Assembly (NCBI GenBank): GCA_963806335.1
Contig: CAWDXO010000010.1
Coordinates: 248,001 to 312,000 of the forward strand
Direction: 5' to 3'
Source: Palsa-504 sp963806335
GTDB taxonomy: Bacteria > Actinomycetota > Actinomycetes > Streptosporangiales > Streptosporangiaceae
Length of the DNA: 64,000 nt
Below the pieces are notes generated by a model. The model saw only the letters and a list, made by a program, of their open reading frames with translations, was not told the origin of the DNA and made no database searches. The position numbers were made by a program, and so were the translations under genes. Below, piece after piece: positions 18,860 through 29,175 of this stretch. Numbering within the stretch: position 1 is the first letter of the stretch; each line of letters begins with the position of its first letter.

Positions 18860-20085
18860 CGCCCGCAAGTCGTCGCGCCGGCCGCCGCGCTCGTGGCCGC
18901 GGTGGCGGATCCGGACCGCGGGTGGAACGCGATCGTGATCGGGGAGTACGAGCGGGCGTTCTACGGCAGCCAGTACTCGGCGATGGCCCCGCTGTTCGAG
19001 CACTACGGCGTGCAGCTGTGGATGCCGGAGACAGGCGGCGGGGTCGACTACGCCTCCGAGCATGACGAGAAGAGATGACCGTGCTCGGCCTGTCGTCGAA
19101 GCGGGAGATCACCCGGACCAGCATCCGGGTGCGGACCGCGATGGCGGCGCAGACCCGGGAGCAGGGCCGCTACCTGGACGGGCGTCCGCCGTACGGGTAC
19201 CGGCTGGCCGACGCGGGTCCACATCCGAACAAGGCGCACGCCGCGTGGGGACGGCGCGCGCACCGCCTAGAACCCGACCCGGCGACCGCGCCGGTGGTGC
19301 GGTGGATCTTCGCGCAGCCCCTGGCCGGGCACTCGGTGGCGCGGATCGCCCGTGCCTTGAACGAGGGCGGGGTGCCCTGCCCGTCCGCGGCCGATCCCGC
19401 CAGGAATATGCACCGGACTGGGGCCGGGTGGACACTAGGCACGGTAACCACAATCCTGCGGAACCCGCGCTATACGGGCAGGCAGGTGTGGAACCGGCAG
19501 CGCACCGACACCGAACTCGCCGACCCGGGTAACGTGACGCTTGGGCACAAGAGCGTGCAGCGGTGGAACCTGCCCGGCGGGTGGGTGATCTCGAACCGGC
19601 CCGCGCACCCAGCGCTGGTCAGTGAAGCTGACTTCATCGCCGCCCAGGACATTAACGCTGCCCGCGGACCCGCGCCGCAGGGTGAGCCTGTGCTGCGCCG
19701 GTACCTGCTGGCCGGGATACTCGCGTGCGGCGTCTGCGGCAGGCGGATGGAATCGGCCTGGTCTAACGGCAAGGCCGCGTACCGCTGCCGGCACGAACGT
19801 ACCAGCGCGATGACACTAGACCCGGCCCGGCCGAAGAACACCTACGTCCGCGAGGACAAACTCTTGCCGCACCTGCCCGCCCTGCACCTGCTTCTCACCA
19901 CCCCCGCGGTGCGCGCACGGCGCCGCACCCGCGCTGGTACCGATGTCCGGCCCGCCGTCCGCCCGGAGCAGGTGATCGGGTACCTGCGCGAGCATGAGAT
20001 CACCCTCACCTGGGATCCAGCCGCCGCGGCCGTGCAGGCACGCGCCACCCAGACTGCCAAGACCGCCACTGTGAAAACAAACTAA
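18860..20085 (+). pseudogene. Large serine recombinase, catalytic Ser region missing and frameshifted at 19073
   Basis: Seen: VVAPAAALVAAVADPDRGWNAIVIGEYERAFYGSQYS... to SEHDEKR is the second half of a resolvase domain and stops at 19078. The rest restarts one base off as MTVLGLSSKREITRTSIRVRTAM, with the recombinase domain (GRYLDGRPPYGYRLADAG; IARALNEGGVPCPS; ILRNPRYTGRQVWN) and a zinc ribbon (CGVCGRRMESAW...YRCRH). The first about 70 residues, including the nucleophilic Ser, are absent. Such proteins integrate phages or plasmids. A related fragment is at 7160-7420. Confidence 0.8.
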
Positions 20086-21081
20086 CCCGGCTGGAAAGCC
20101 CGTATAGGAAGGAGGAGCAGGCAAGGAACGCCGATCGCCCGGCGCTAGCGGAAGCCTGCGCTCAGGGTGACGTCCTGGCATGCCCGGAAACAGGCGGATA
20201 TGGGGAATTTATGTGTCCGAGGGGGGACTTGAACACTCAGTGAGGGATCCGTCCCCAGAGCGGTGAAATCTCCCGCGGCGTGTTCAAGTGCCACGAAAAC
20301 CGGGGAGATATCACCTTCCTCGGTGCCAGAGCGCGAGCCTGACCCCGCGTTCCGGTGAGAAATCCCTGAATCAGGGATTTCATGCGGCCACTCTATCCGG
20401 CGACGGTCGACTCGTGTCAAGCATCACTGCTCCGGCCAGCCGAACCTGAGTGACCGGGTGATACGCCGGGCCGTCACAGCCCCGGCAAGCGCCAAGCCCG
20501 CGGTGGTGACCTGACGCTGCCTGAGGGCGATGACCGAGGCCAGGTTCTTCTTGTCAGCTCATGCTGAGAGGGCCCTGATTGTCCGGTGACAGATATATCG
20601 GCCCGATGGTGTGCCGCTGACCTGCGCGGGCCTTCTTATGAATCCGGGCCGAATCAACTGGCAAAGAGAGCAAAACGGCCGCAGTGATTGGCAACGGGCC
20701 GACTTATGTGACACGGGACACTGATCGTCCTCATCTGCCGAATAGCGGGCGTTGGCTATCCGGATGCTTATGCGTTATTTGGCATACCCATCCGCAGTTA
20801 GTTGACCTGGCGGCACTTCGCCTCCTCCTTGCTGCACATCCTCAAAGGAAGCCAGATCATCGAATCGGGCGCCGGTGCAATCGCGCCGGATGGGTTATGC
20901 GCTGCGCGCAGAACATCGGGCTCTGGATAATGTTCCAGGCGCACCTCATCGCGGCTACTGCCGGGAGCCCTTGCCGCCCTAACCCTTGCTATGTAGATTT
21001 AGTCCCCCGAGGGCTACTCGCCGGCCACCGCCATTTCGCCGGCCCCCCGATGCGGCGTGCGGTTGCGGCTGGAGAGGTGCG
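20086..21081. other. Gap: integration debris, no recognised gene
   Basis: About 1 kb of lower GC. It holds a tRNA-Leu 3' fragment (20212-20234). A plus frame at 20684-21109 is open but has irregular composition and no known motif. The base composition and the fragment suit the edge of a lost element. Confidence 0.45.
20212..20234 (-). other. tRNA-Leu 3'-end fragment, possible attachment-site scar
   Basis: The reverse strand reads GTTCAAGTCCCCCCTCGGACA, the T-loop, 3' T-stem and acceptor end of an actinomycete tRNA-Leu. The 5' T-stem and the rest of the cloverleaf are absent. Integrated elements commonly leave such a duplicate of a tRNA 3' end. It lies 127 bp past the recombinase remnant. Confidence 0.5.
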
Positions 21082-22146
21082 ATGGTTGTCCTGCTCGCGG
21101 TCGTCCTGATGGGCGGCTTGGTATGGCTGGTGCGGCGTACTCGCAGCGGCATGCGGACGGGCCGCGCAGGCGCGGACGGCGCCGGGCCGGGTTTCCCTGA
21201 CCGGCCGCTCGGCGGAAAGCGGGTTTCTCCCGCGCTGATGTCCCAGGGACGGATCGACGTCCGCGGGCTGACGAAGGAATACCGCGGCGTCATGGCCGTC
21301 GATGACTTGTCGTTCACCGTGGAACCGGGCCGCGTTACCGGGTTCCTCGGCCCGAACGGCGCGGGGAAGACGACGACATTGCGGATGCTGCTCGGCCTGG
21401 TCGAGCCGACCGCGGGAACGGCCACTATCGGCGGCGTCCGCTATGCCGACCTGGATCAGCCGATCCGGCGCGTCGGCGCGATCCTCGAGGCGGGCGCGGC
21501 GCACAAGGACCGCACCGGGCGCGATCACCTGCGTATCGTCTGCCAGTCCGCGGGCATCCCGCTGGCGCGGGCGGACGAGGTGCTTGAGCTTGTCGGGCTC
21601 GGCGCGGCAGGTAACCGGACGTTCCGTGGCTACTCTCTCGGCATGCGCCAGCGTCTCGGCGTCGCGGCGGAGCTGCTCGGGAACCCGCAGGTGCTGATCC
21701 TCGACGAGCCGGCCAACGGGCTGGACCCGGAGGGCATCAGGTGGATGCGCGACCTGCTCAGGACCCTGGCTGCGCAGGGCCGGACGATCCTGGTGTCCAG
21801 CCACCTGCTCGGGGAGATGGAACAGCTCGCCGACGACCTGGTCATCATTACGGCCGGACGGCTGACCGCCCGGGGAACAGTGGCGTCCGTGATCGGTTCT
21901 TTGCCATACCTGAGCCGCACCCTGGTGCGCACTCCCGAGCTGGGAAAGCTCGCGGCCGCGCTCGGCCGCGACGCGGCCGTAACGCCGGATGGCGACGGCG
22001 GCGCGTACATCACCGGGGCGGACGCGGTCGCGATCGGCGACGCCGCGCTGCGGGCGGGCGTCGCCATCCACCAGATGGTCACGCAGCTGCCCGACCTGGA
22101 AGCCGCGTTCCTCGAGCTCACCGCGGGAAAGGCGGCGATCCGATGA
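21082..22146 (+). CDS. ABC transporter ATP-binding protein with an N-terminal hydrophobic extension
   Basis: Seen: Walker A GPNGAGKTTTLRML, Q-loop region AAHKDRTGRDHL, signature YSLGMRQRLGVA, Walker B VLILDEPANGLDPEG and H-loop SSHLLGEME, all intact. The core starts at ATG 21238, but a GGAGAGG site precedes ATG 21082, adding 52 residues with a membrane-like stretch (VVLLAVVLMGGLVWLV). Either start gives a DrrA/CcmA-type exporter ATPase. The stop overlaps the permease start by 4 nt. ATPases of this class rarely carry a membrane helix, so the extension could be a fused small protein. Confidence 0.9.
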   Translation: MVVLLAVVLMGGLVWLVRRTRSGMRTGRAGADGAGPGFPDRPLGGKRVSPALMSQGRIDVRGLTKEYRGVMAVDDLSFTVEPGRVTGFLGPNGAGKTTTLRMLLGLVEPTAGTATIGGVRYADLDQPIRRVGAILEAGAAHKDRTGRDHLRIVCQSAGIPLARADEVLELVGLGAAGNRTFRGYSLGMRQRLGVAAELLGNPQVLILDEPANGLDPEGIRWMRDLLRTLAAQGRTILVSSHLLGEMEQLADDLVIITAGRLTARGTVASVIGSLPYLSRTLVRTPELGKLAAALGRDAAVTPDGDGGAYITGADAVAIGDAALRAGVAIHQMVTQLPDLEAAFLELTAGKAAIR

Positions 22147-23042
22147 CAGCGCTGCTTGACAGCGCCGCCCTGGACCAGGCCGGCGACACAGGGACCACCC
22201 CGGCTCGCCTGCTCAGGGCCGAGTTCATGAAGATCCGCACGACGGACACCGGGTGGCTCTTCCTCGCCGGGTTCATCGTGTTCACGGCGCTGGCGCTGAC
22301 GGCCAACGGGTTCAGCACTCACTTTCAGCTCTACCCGCAGCAAGGCCAGGGCGACCGGGCGCATGCCCTCGCCGCGGCGGCGCAGGCCCGGACTCCCGCG
22401 GGCGTGGCCGCGATCTCCGCCAGCATGATGACCTCGGGGCAGCGCATCGGCGTCATATTCGCGCTGCTCCTCGGCGTGCTGATCGTGACGAGTGAGTTCG
22501 CGAACCAGACGGCGGCCGTGACGTTCGTGACTGTTCCGCGCCGGGCCGCGGTCATCAGGGCCAAGCTGGCCGCCGCGGCCTGCTGCGGAGCGCTGTTCTG
22601 GCTAGCGGGCACGATCATCGCCGCGGTGACCACGCCGCTGTTTCTGTACAGCCAGCATGTCAGCGTGTCGCTAGCCGGATGGACCGTAGCGCGTTCGGCG
22701 CTGCTGAGCTTGCTCGCGTTCGTAGCCTGGGGAGTCTTCGGGCTCGGTCTCGGCGCGGTGCTGCGCAGCCAGACCGCCTCCCTGATCGCCGCGATAGCCG
22801 TGTACGGGGGCAGTTTCGGCGCCCTACTCGTATTCACGGCGCTCTACAACCTCTTCCACCAGGGCTGGATGCTCGGGGCGCCGGTCATCGCCCCCGCGCT
22901 CGCCTCAGAGGTCCTGACCACCTCCGGTCCGGCCTTCCCGAACGCGCCGCCCGCGTGGGTAGGCGGAATCATCCTGATCGCATACGTGGTGGCTCTCGCC
23001 GCTGCCGGACTCGCCTTGACCAAACGGCGCGACGTGATCTGA
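22143..23042 (+). CDS. ABC-2-type transporter permease
   Basis: Seen: 299 residues with about six membrane segments (WLFLAGFIVFTALAL; IGVIFALLLGVLIVTSEF; GALFWLAGTIIAAV; LLSLLAFVAWGVFGLGLGAVL; SLIAAIAVYGGSFGALLVF; GGIILIAYVVALAAAGLAL). The ATG overlaps the ATPase stop, so the pair is translationally coupled and forms one exporter. The substrate is unknown; ABC-2 exporters of this type often export antibiotics or lipids or confer self-resistance. Confidence 0.88.
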   Translation: MTALLDSAALDQAGDTGTTPARLLRAEFMKIRTTDTGWLFLAGFIVFTALALTANGFSTHFQLYPQQGQGDRAHALAAAAQARTPAGVAAISASMMTSGQRIGVIFALLLGVLIVTSEFANQTAAVTFVTVPRRAAVIRAKLAAAACCGALFWLAGTIIAAVTTPLFLYSQHVSVSLAGWTVARSALLSLLAFVAWGVFGLGLGAVLRSQTASLIAAIAVYGGSFGALLVFTALYNLFHQGWMLGAPVIAPALASEVLTTSGPAFPNAPPAWVGGIILIAYVVALAAAGLALTKRRDVI

Positions 23043-23408
23043 CTGGGTTCGCACGAGCGGCTGGACCAGCCAATACGCTGATCAGCGCCATCCTCATCTG
23101 GCCATATCATGCATGTCCGGTCATCTCCAAGGGCCCCCGCAGGAGACCGCGCCAGATCGGCCCGTTCTGCATTCCTCCGCCGGTATGGGCCACGGGCGCA
23201 GCGGACGGGCCGACCGGCGGGTATGTGCGCGGAGCCAGAGTCCCTCGCCTTGTCGGCGTCTTGCTATCGCTTTCCAACCTGACCAGTGGTTGGCCAGCTT
23301 GCATGAATATGCATCGCCGCCGTGCGCGGAGATCGTCCGCTATTGCCGCGATGAGGGATGTCTGGACCACGACAGGTTATCGGGCACGTCCGCCACGTGC
23401 CGGATCCG

Positions 23409-23734
23409 TCAACCGGGCTGTAGGTCTCGCGGGCGGAGCGCTTCGACGCAGCGCACCCCCTCCGCGCCGACCGTCGCCGCGTGCGCGGTGCGCGGCGGGA
23501 GGACCATCTTGTCTCCCGGGCCGAGCTCGATGTCGCCGCCGGCGTGTGGAACACGATCCGGCCCCGCACGCAGTACAACACCTTTTCGTGGCCGTGCTCA
23601 TGCCAGCGGTAGGTATCGCCGGGGCCGTTGCCCCACCCGTGCGGGCTCAGGCCCTCGGCATGCATCCGGGCTGCGATCTCGTCTTCGCCTGGCGGCGGGC
23701 CGTGATGCCGCTCGACCGCAGCGTCAGCGCCCAT
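23409..23734 (-). pseudogene. Cupin-domain protein, frameshifted near 23553
   Basis: Seen: MGADAAVERHHGPPPGEDEIAARM, then the first cupin motif around YRWHEHGHEKVLYCVRGRIVFH. The second motif, GGDIELGPGDKMVLPPRTAHAA, and the tail to LQPG* lie in another frame. The CACAC run at the join suggests a 2-bp duplication. Intact length would be about 108 residues. The metal-binding His pair is conserved, so a small metal-dependent isomerase or sugar-binding protein is possible. Confidence 0.7.
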
Positions 23735-24213
23735 CGCAGAACCTCATCACAGCCGCGAGTGTAGTGTCCCGCCGCGGCAGCCAGGCGGTGGCACACTCCG
23801 CGAGCTGTGGCGACCGGGAGAGGAGGATCATAGAGGCCATTCGTCACGGAGAGTAACTTGACTCTTCGTGTGCCCGCGCAAGTAACCGCCGTTCTGTACT
23901 GAAGCAATGCCTTCGCGGCTGGGTCGGGAGGTGCGAAGAACCGGACATTCGGTGCGTGAACTGCTCGTGATGTTACAGACGGCACCTTTTACTTAATACG
24001 CATATATGTAACTCCAGCTGTAAATAATCATGATGGATATGGATCTGCGGCTGATCACGTTATGTGAACGTTATGCGTCATGGTAATCGGCTAGCCCGGC
24101 TGGCGCGTCTACTTTCAGTCGCATGGCCGGACTGGAGTGGTCTGCGCACTGCAGCATGGCATAGTCCGATAAGCCCGGTCACCATATCTGGATACATGAT
24201 CAGGGGGGCCTGC
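23735..24213. other. Intergenic region with AT-rich promoter-like stretch
   Basis: About 480 bases. Bases 23990-24070 are notably AT-rich (TTAATACGCATATATGTAA) and probably hold the promoter of the SGNH hydrolase gene. An ATG at 24064 is in frame with that gene, but its 50-residue extension lacks homology-like features. Confidence 0.45.
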
Positions 24214-26814
24214 ATGTCACATGGGTATTATCCGCGCGTCTCCAGGCGGAAAGCCAGTGGGCGCCGCACGGTATTCAAAGCCCTGCTGCTAGGCGTGGCC
24301 GCAGCGTCGGCGGTAGCCACGCTCCAGCTCGCCGGCGCGCCGGCCGTTCGCGCGGCTCTGGCCAGCTCATCGTCGGCGACGTATACCGCAACCGAGACGA
24401 TTCCGGTGCCGCCGGCTTCGTCGTATGCCGGGAGCGGCGGCGGTGACGGCTGGGCCGTGGCCATGACGGCGACCTCGGTGTACAACGTCTTCCATCACGC
24501 CAGCACCCTGCAGGTGGCGTGCCATCTGCAGGGTGACGCGTCGCCGTGCTGGTCGCCGGAGACGATCACCGACGGCAGCGGGGACAATTTCGCCACGTCC
24601 GGGCAGCCGGGCTTGTGGCTGGACCAGGCCACCGGGAAACTGTACGTGTTCGCCACCCGGGATTCCGACGCTACCGGCGGGGTCGTTTGCATCGATACCA
24701 CCCAGGCGGCCACCAATACGGACCCGTTCTGCGGTTTCACTGCCCTCACGGCGGTCGGCGACGCGCCGCTGCAGTCTGGCATCAGCGGTATCAGCGACCC
24801 GGTGGTAGCCGGGAATCGCTGGTACGCGTTCGATTACGTGAACGGTAAGGGCGTCTCCGGGTCGCAGAACACGCTACTGTGCTTCGACCTAGCCGCGTTC
24901 GGCCCGTGTAGCTCGCAGCCTTTCTCGGCGGCCATCGGGAGCGGCACCGTGACCGACGGGGCGTATCCGCCGCCGGCCGTCGCCGCCATCGGCAGCCAGG
25001 TCATCGTGCCGGTCACCGCCGGAGGCACCGACGAGCTGGCCTGCTTCGACGCAAGCGCAGGCACGGCGTGTTCCGGGAGCTGGCCGGTGCCGCTCGGGTT
25101 CAGTTACGACTCGGGGAACGGCGCCCCGTTCCCGATGCTGAACGCCTCCGGCTCGGTCACCGGCCTGTGCCTGCCCAGCTCGGGGGATCCGTGCTACAGC
25201 CTGACCGGCGCTACGGTCGCCACCCCGTCCGGGCTGTCTGGCGCGGTCACTCCCACGGCAGGCTGGAACGGCCCGGCCTTCATTTTGGGCCCGCGTGTCT
25301 ACGTGCCCGATGGCAATCAGAACCAGGTTGATTGCTACGACTACAGCGCGTCCGCGCAGTGCGCGAACTTTCCCAAGACGTTCAGCAACCTCGAGCTGCT
25401 CTACACCGTCAATGCCGACCCGCAGCGGCCGACCTGCATCTGGGTTAACTCTGACGGCGGCTCCGGGCAGATCCAGAACTTCGACGCCTACACCGGCGGT
25501 GCCTGCGGCAAGGGGCCGATCCGGGTGCTGGCCTCGAGCATGGTCATTCCGACCCAGCTATGCACTCCCCTGTCGTACTCGTCGTTGCAGGTGACCTCTC
25601 CGGCCCCGAGTACCTATTCCAGCGCCACGGTGGACTTCGAGGGCGGAGACGGGAACCCGATCGCCAGCATCGCCACCAAGTCCCTGGACGGCACGGGCAC
25701 GGTGAGCCTGGCCGGGCTCAACCTGTCCACCAGCACCGGGCTGCCGGAATTCCTTATCACCCTGGCCGGGGAGCAGGGCACCCCGCCCTCCGTCGTGGTC
25801 AAGCTGACCTGGACGGGCACCAACGATCCCTCGTGCGTCAAGCCGGGCACCACGGTCACCGGCGGCAGCACCGCCTACCACTATGTGGCCCTCGGCGATT
25901 CCTATTCCTCCGGCGAGGGCAACCCGCCCTTCTATCCCGGTACCAACACTAAGACTGACCAATGCCACCGCTCCTATGACGCCTATCCGGAGCTCATCGA
26001 CCAGGATCCGGCGCTGGACGTCGCCTCCTACGTCAGCCGGGCCTGCAGCGGCGCGACCAGCTCGGAGCTCGAATGGGGATACGGCGCCAACAGCGAGAAC
26101 GGCCAGGTCAACCACATCACCTCTAAAACCAACCTGGTGACCATCGGGGTCGGCGGGGACGACGTCGATTTCTCGGGAGTGCTCACCCGCTGCATCACCG
26201 GGCTGAACACCGGTGCGAGCAGCAACTGCAAGAAGATGTGGGTGCAGGGCCTCGACGGCCAGGGCGAGAGCCTCGCGAACCGCGAGACCGAACTCATCAG
26301 CAAGCTAGGCGACGACGTCTTCTGCTACACGCCCACCGGGTACTACGACTGCCAGCCGTCGCTGCACAGCATCTACCAGGACATCGCCTCACGTGCCGCC
26401 AGCGGCGTGCGCATCGTCGTGCTCCTCTACCCGCACCTGTTCACCAACGATCCGGCCTCTAGCGGATGCCACCTCTCCGGGCCGGACGGGTCGGCCGCGC
26501 GGATCTCCAAGGCCAACATCCAGTGGCTCAACCAGGGGGTGGACCAACTCGACGCCAAGATCATCAGTGAGGTCCAGGTGGCCAAGAAGGCAGGGCTCAA
26601 CATCGACTATGCGGACCCGCGTATGGACTGGTCGGGCACTAACCGCAACACCAGCCCGGGCGGCCACGGGGTATGCACCAAACAGCCGTGGATTAACGGG
26701 CTGATCCTCCAGTCGACATTTAACTGGGTTCCAGTCAAGCCGAGCGTCTACAGCTTCCACCCGAACATCGCCGGGCAAAACGAGTTCTACCAGGTGGTCA
26801 AGGCGAAACTGTAG
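24214..26814 (+). CDS. Large secreted SGNH/GDSL hydrolase with a propeller-like N-terminal half
   Basis: Seen: ATG 24214 follows AGGGGGG. The product is 866 residues: an N-terminal Arg/Lys region, a hydrophobic signal core (ALLLGVAAASAVATLQLAG), a Cys-rich repetitive half with recurrent CxD/CF units (CFDLAAFGPCS; CFDASAGTACS; CYDYSASAQC) suggesting a beta-propeller, an Ig-like linker, then the hydrolase: block I ALGDSYSSGEG (Ser about 563), block III GVGGDDVDFS (Asp in place of the usual Asn) and the His block SFHPNIAG (His about 849). Extracellular esterase or lipase action on a polymer or lipid is inferred. Paired cysteines fit secretion. Confidence 0.85.
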   Translation: MSHGYYPRVSRRKASGRRTVFKALLLGVAAASAVATLQLAGAPAVRAALASSSSATYTATETIPVPPASSYAGSGGGDGWAVAMTATSVYNVFHHASTLQVACHLQGDASPCWSPETITDGSGDNFATSGQPGLWLDQATGKLYVFATRDSDATGGVVCIDTTQAATNTDPFCGFTALTAVGDAPLQSGISGISDPVVAGNRWYAFDYVNGKGVSGSQNTLLCFDLAAFGPCSSQPFSAAIGSGTVTDGAYPPPAVAAIGSQVIVPVTAGGTDELACFDASAGTACSGSWPVPLGFSYDSGNGAPFPMLNASGSVTGLCLPSSGDPCYSLTGATVATPSGLSGAVTPTAGWNGPAFILGPRVYVPDGNQNQVDCYDYSASAQCANFPKTFSNLELLYTVNADPQRPTCIWVNSDGGSGQIQNFDAYTGGACGKGPIRVLASSMVIPTQLCTPLSYSSLQVTSPAPSTYSSATVDFEGGDGNPIASIATKSLDGTGTVSLAGLNLSTSTGLPEFLITLAGEQGTPPSVVVKLTWTGTNDPSCVKPGTTVTGGSTAYHYVALGDSYSSGEGNPPFYPGTNTKTDQCHRSYDAYPELIDQDPALDVASYVSRACSGATSSELEWGYGANSENGQVNHITSKTNLVTIGVGGDDVDFSGVLTRCITGLNTGASSNCKKMWVQGLDGQGESLANRETELISKLGDDVFCYTPTGYYDCQPSLHSIYQDIASRAASGVRIVVLLYPHLFTNDPASSGCHLSGPDGSAARISKANIQWLNQGVDQLDAKIISEVQVAKKAGLNIDYADPRMDWSGTNRNTSPGGHGVCTKQPWINGLILQSTFNWVPVKPSVYSFHPNIAGQNEFYQVVKAKL

Positions 26815-26826
26815 CCCCGCGCGGGT

Positions 26827-26860
26827 GAGTAGGCGTCCGGCTACAGCCAGGCGCCTACTC
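26827..26860 (+). terminator. Hairpin terminator after the SGNH hydrolase
   Basis: Perfect 9-bp arms GAGTAGGCG / CGCCTACTC with an inner GGCT-AC-AGCC hairpin, 13 bp after the stop. No U-tract. Confidence 0.65.
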
Positions 26861-27175
26861 GCTGCTGGGTACGGTGCCCGGGATGGCGCTGTCCCCGCCC
26901 AGCCGGACGCGCGAGCGTCGGCGGGCAGCGCAGCCCCGTGATCACAGCCTGCATTATCGCGAATTCCAAGCAAGCAAATATCCGCCGTTATCTCAAGCCC
27001 ATTTTTGGGTGTCTTCGCCGTAACCGCGGAAGGGTTTTTGCTGCGGCGTTGACACGTAGTAATAGGACGTAGCCCGGGAGGCGCCCGTTTTGAGGGTTCG
27101 GGTTGAGTCGGGGACGTCCTCCTGGTGCGGTAGTACGGGCTTGGTGTCCCAAACGCATCCAGAGAGGACGTCCTG

Positions 27176-28566
27176 ATGGGTAAGGGTAGCGGCACGACCC
27201 GGGGTGACCGGTGGGGGTCCACCGGGAGCGGCTGCGGGCGATGCTGCCGCGTGATGGCGCGGTGATCGGGATCGATCTGGGGGATGAAAAGCAGGCGATC
27301 GCGGCGGTTGATCATGATGTGCGGGTGCTGGCGCGTAAGACGGTGCGGGTGAAGGCGTTCCGGCTGGGTGAGGTGCTGGACTGGGCGGTGGGGCAGGCCG
27401 GGGTGAGGATGTTCGCGCACGTGACGGTGGCGTGCGAGCCGACCGGGCCGCGGTGGCTGCAGGTGCAGCGGTTGTGCGCCGAGCGGGGGCTGCCGCTGGT
27501 GTGCATCCAGCCGCTGGTGTCTCATATCGCCCGCCAGCAGCAGGACTACACGACGCATAAGACTGACCTGCCGACTGCGTGATGATCGCCTGGCTGGCTG
27601 TCGAGTTGCACTGTTATATCCCGGAGGAGCTGGAGGAGGAGTGGGCGCAGCTGCGGCACCTGGGCCGGCGCCGCGCTCAGCTGATCACCGTGGCGACCGC
27701 GTCGGTGCAGCGGCTGCGGGATTTCTTGTCGGTGGCCTGGCCGGTGGCGGCGGAGGCGTGCGCGCATCCGTTTGACTCGGTGACCTGGCTAGCGGCGGTG
27801 CAGGTGGTGACGTCGCGGTGCGGCGGGCAGCCGGAGAAGCTGGCCGCCATGGGGCTGGCGCGTTCACCGCCGCTGTCCGCGGCGCGCTGGGCGGCTGGGG
27901 CGGGCAGCGGGTGGCCGGCCAGGTGTGCCGGGCCGTGTTCGCGGCGCTGACTGACACCGAGGGCGTGATCATCACGCACCGGCGGGGCCTGCTGCGCCGG
28001 TGTGCCGGGGAGCTGGATGACCTGCAGCGGGTCCGCGCCCAGCTGCGGGAGACCGGGGCGGACATGGCCGCCGTGCTGGGCGAGCTCGGCCTTTCCCGGC
28101 TGGGCGATATCCCGGGGCTGACCGCCGTCGGCGCGGCGGCGGTCCTGGCCGAGACCGGCGACCCGCGCCGCTACGACAGTTCCTCATCACTGGTCAAGCA
28201 CGCAGGGCTGTCCCGGCCGAGAACGCCTCGGGCGCCTACGAGGGTCAGGCGCACATCTCCCGCCGCGGCCGGCCCGGGCTGCGGCTGGCCGTCTGGCGCG
28301 CGGTATGGCCGCTGCTGATCCACAACCCCGTGATGGCTGCGAAGTACGCGGCGATGACCGCCGCCGACGTCTCCGCGCAGGCATCCTCTGCCGGGGGATC
28401 ACGGCAGGCCAGCGCAGCGGCCGCGGCTCGCACGCGGCGCGCGAAGGCCCGGGTCGCGTGCGCCACCTCGTTGCTGCGCTGGATCTACTCCATGGTCGTC
28501 CACGGCACCGGCTGGGACCCCGCCATCGCCTCCCGTGCCCCCAGCTGCCCGGCGGAGGCCGCCTGA
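27176..28566 (+). pseudogene. IS110-family transposase pseudogene with at least four frame breaks
   Basis: Seen in pieces: MGKGSGTTRGD, shift near 27205, then the DEDD N-domain (GAVIGIDLGDEKQAIAAVD; HVTVACEPTGPRWL), shift near 27565, VMIAWLAVELHCYIPEEL, shift near 27860, then the Transposase_20 core (LGDIPGLTAVGAAAVLAETGD; LVKHAGLS), shift near 28215, and QAHISRRGRPGLRLAVWRAV to PAEAA*. All domains of a full-length IS110 enzyme are present but scattered over three frames. A GGACGTCCT sequence occurs twice upstream (27113 and 27165). The element is inactive unless the breaks are sequence errors. Confidence 0.85.
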
Positions 28567-28994
28567 CCAGCGCTTTACCGCCTGCGCCCGTACCGGCGCC
28601 CTAGACCTTCTCCCCGATGAGGGGACGGCGAGCCCGCAGACGCGTCGAGGATCAGCCTCGCAGATAACCCTGGGCAGCCGTCCCCTGGTCGCCCGGACCT
28701 TCTCACCAGCCCGGTTGAACGCTGTCGGGGCAGGCCCGCCCGTACCCGCGGGCAGGGCCGAGCCCGCTTGCACTACGTAGGGCGAGAAGACCCGGGTGAC
28801 GGGCGCCGCAACCGCGCCGCGGAACGGCTCGTTCCCGGCGCGGGACTGCCGCATGCCTGCGGCTGGGCCGCTGCGGCACGCATTCGCAGACACAGCCAAC
28901 CGGGCACCAGCCGTAGCAATAACCCCAGATCAGAACCAGTCCACCAAAAACATCAGAAATCTCCGGCGCCGCTTGACGCACCACTTCTTACGCT
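28567..28994. other. IS110 downstream flank, no gene
   Basis: No frame carries a known motif. A minus-strand frame at 28899-28399 is open but Arg/Gly/Ala-rich in the manner of antisense frames. The region probably includes the 3' end of the IS element. Confidence 0.35.
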
Positions 28995-29175
28995 GGTTAT
29001 CTTAAGTGGTGTCTACGACGCACCAGAAGCGATGTCCACCCTCGTGAACTGCGTCTATCCCTTTGTCGCTGCGCTTTTGAGTTCTGAGCGGCGCCCAGAA
29101 CCTCACGTCAGTGACATGTCTCAGACGCAAAAACCCTCCTGACCAGGGCTTATCCCAGATGGACTTAAGATAACC
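28995..29175. mobile_element. 181-bp non-coding element bounded by 13-bp perfect inverted repeats
   Basis: GGTTATCTTAAGT at 28995-29007 is the exact reverse complement of ACTTAAGATAACC at 29163-29175. The interior carries no ORF of note and has lower GC than its surroundings. Size and ends fit a MITE or an internally deleted insertion sequence. I saw no obvious target duplication. Confidence 0.55.
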
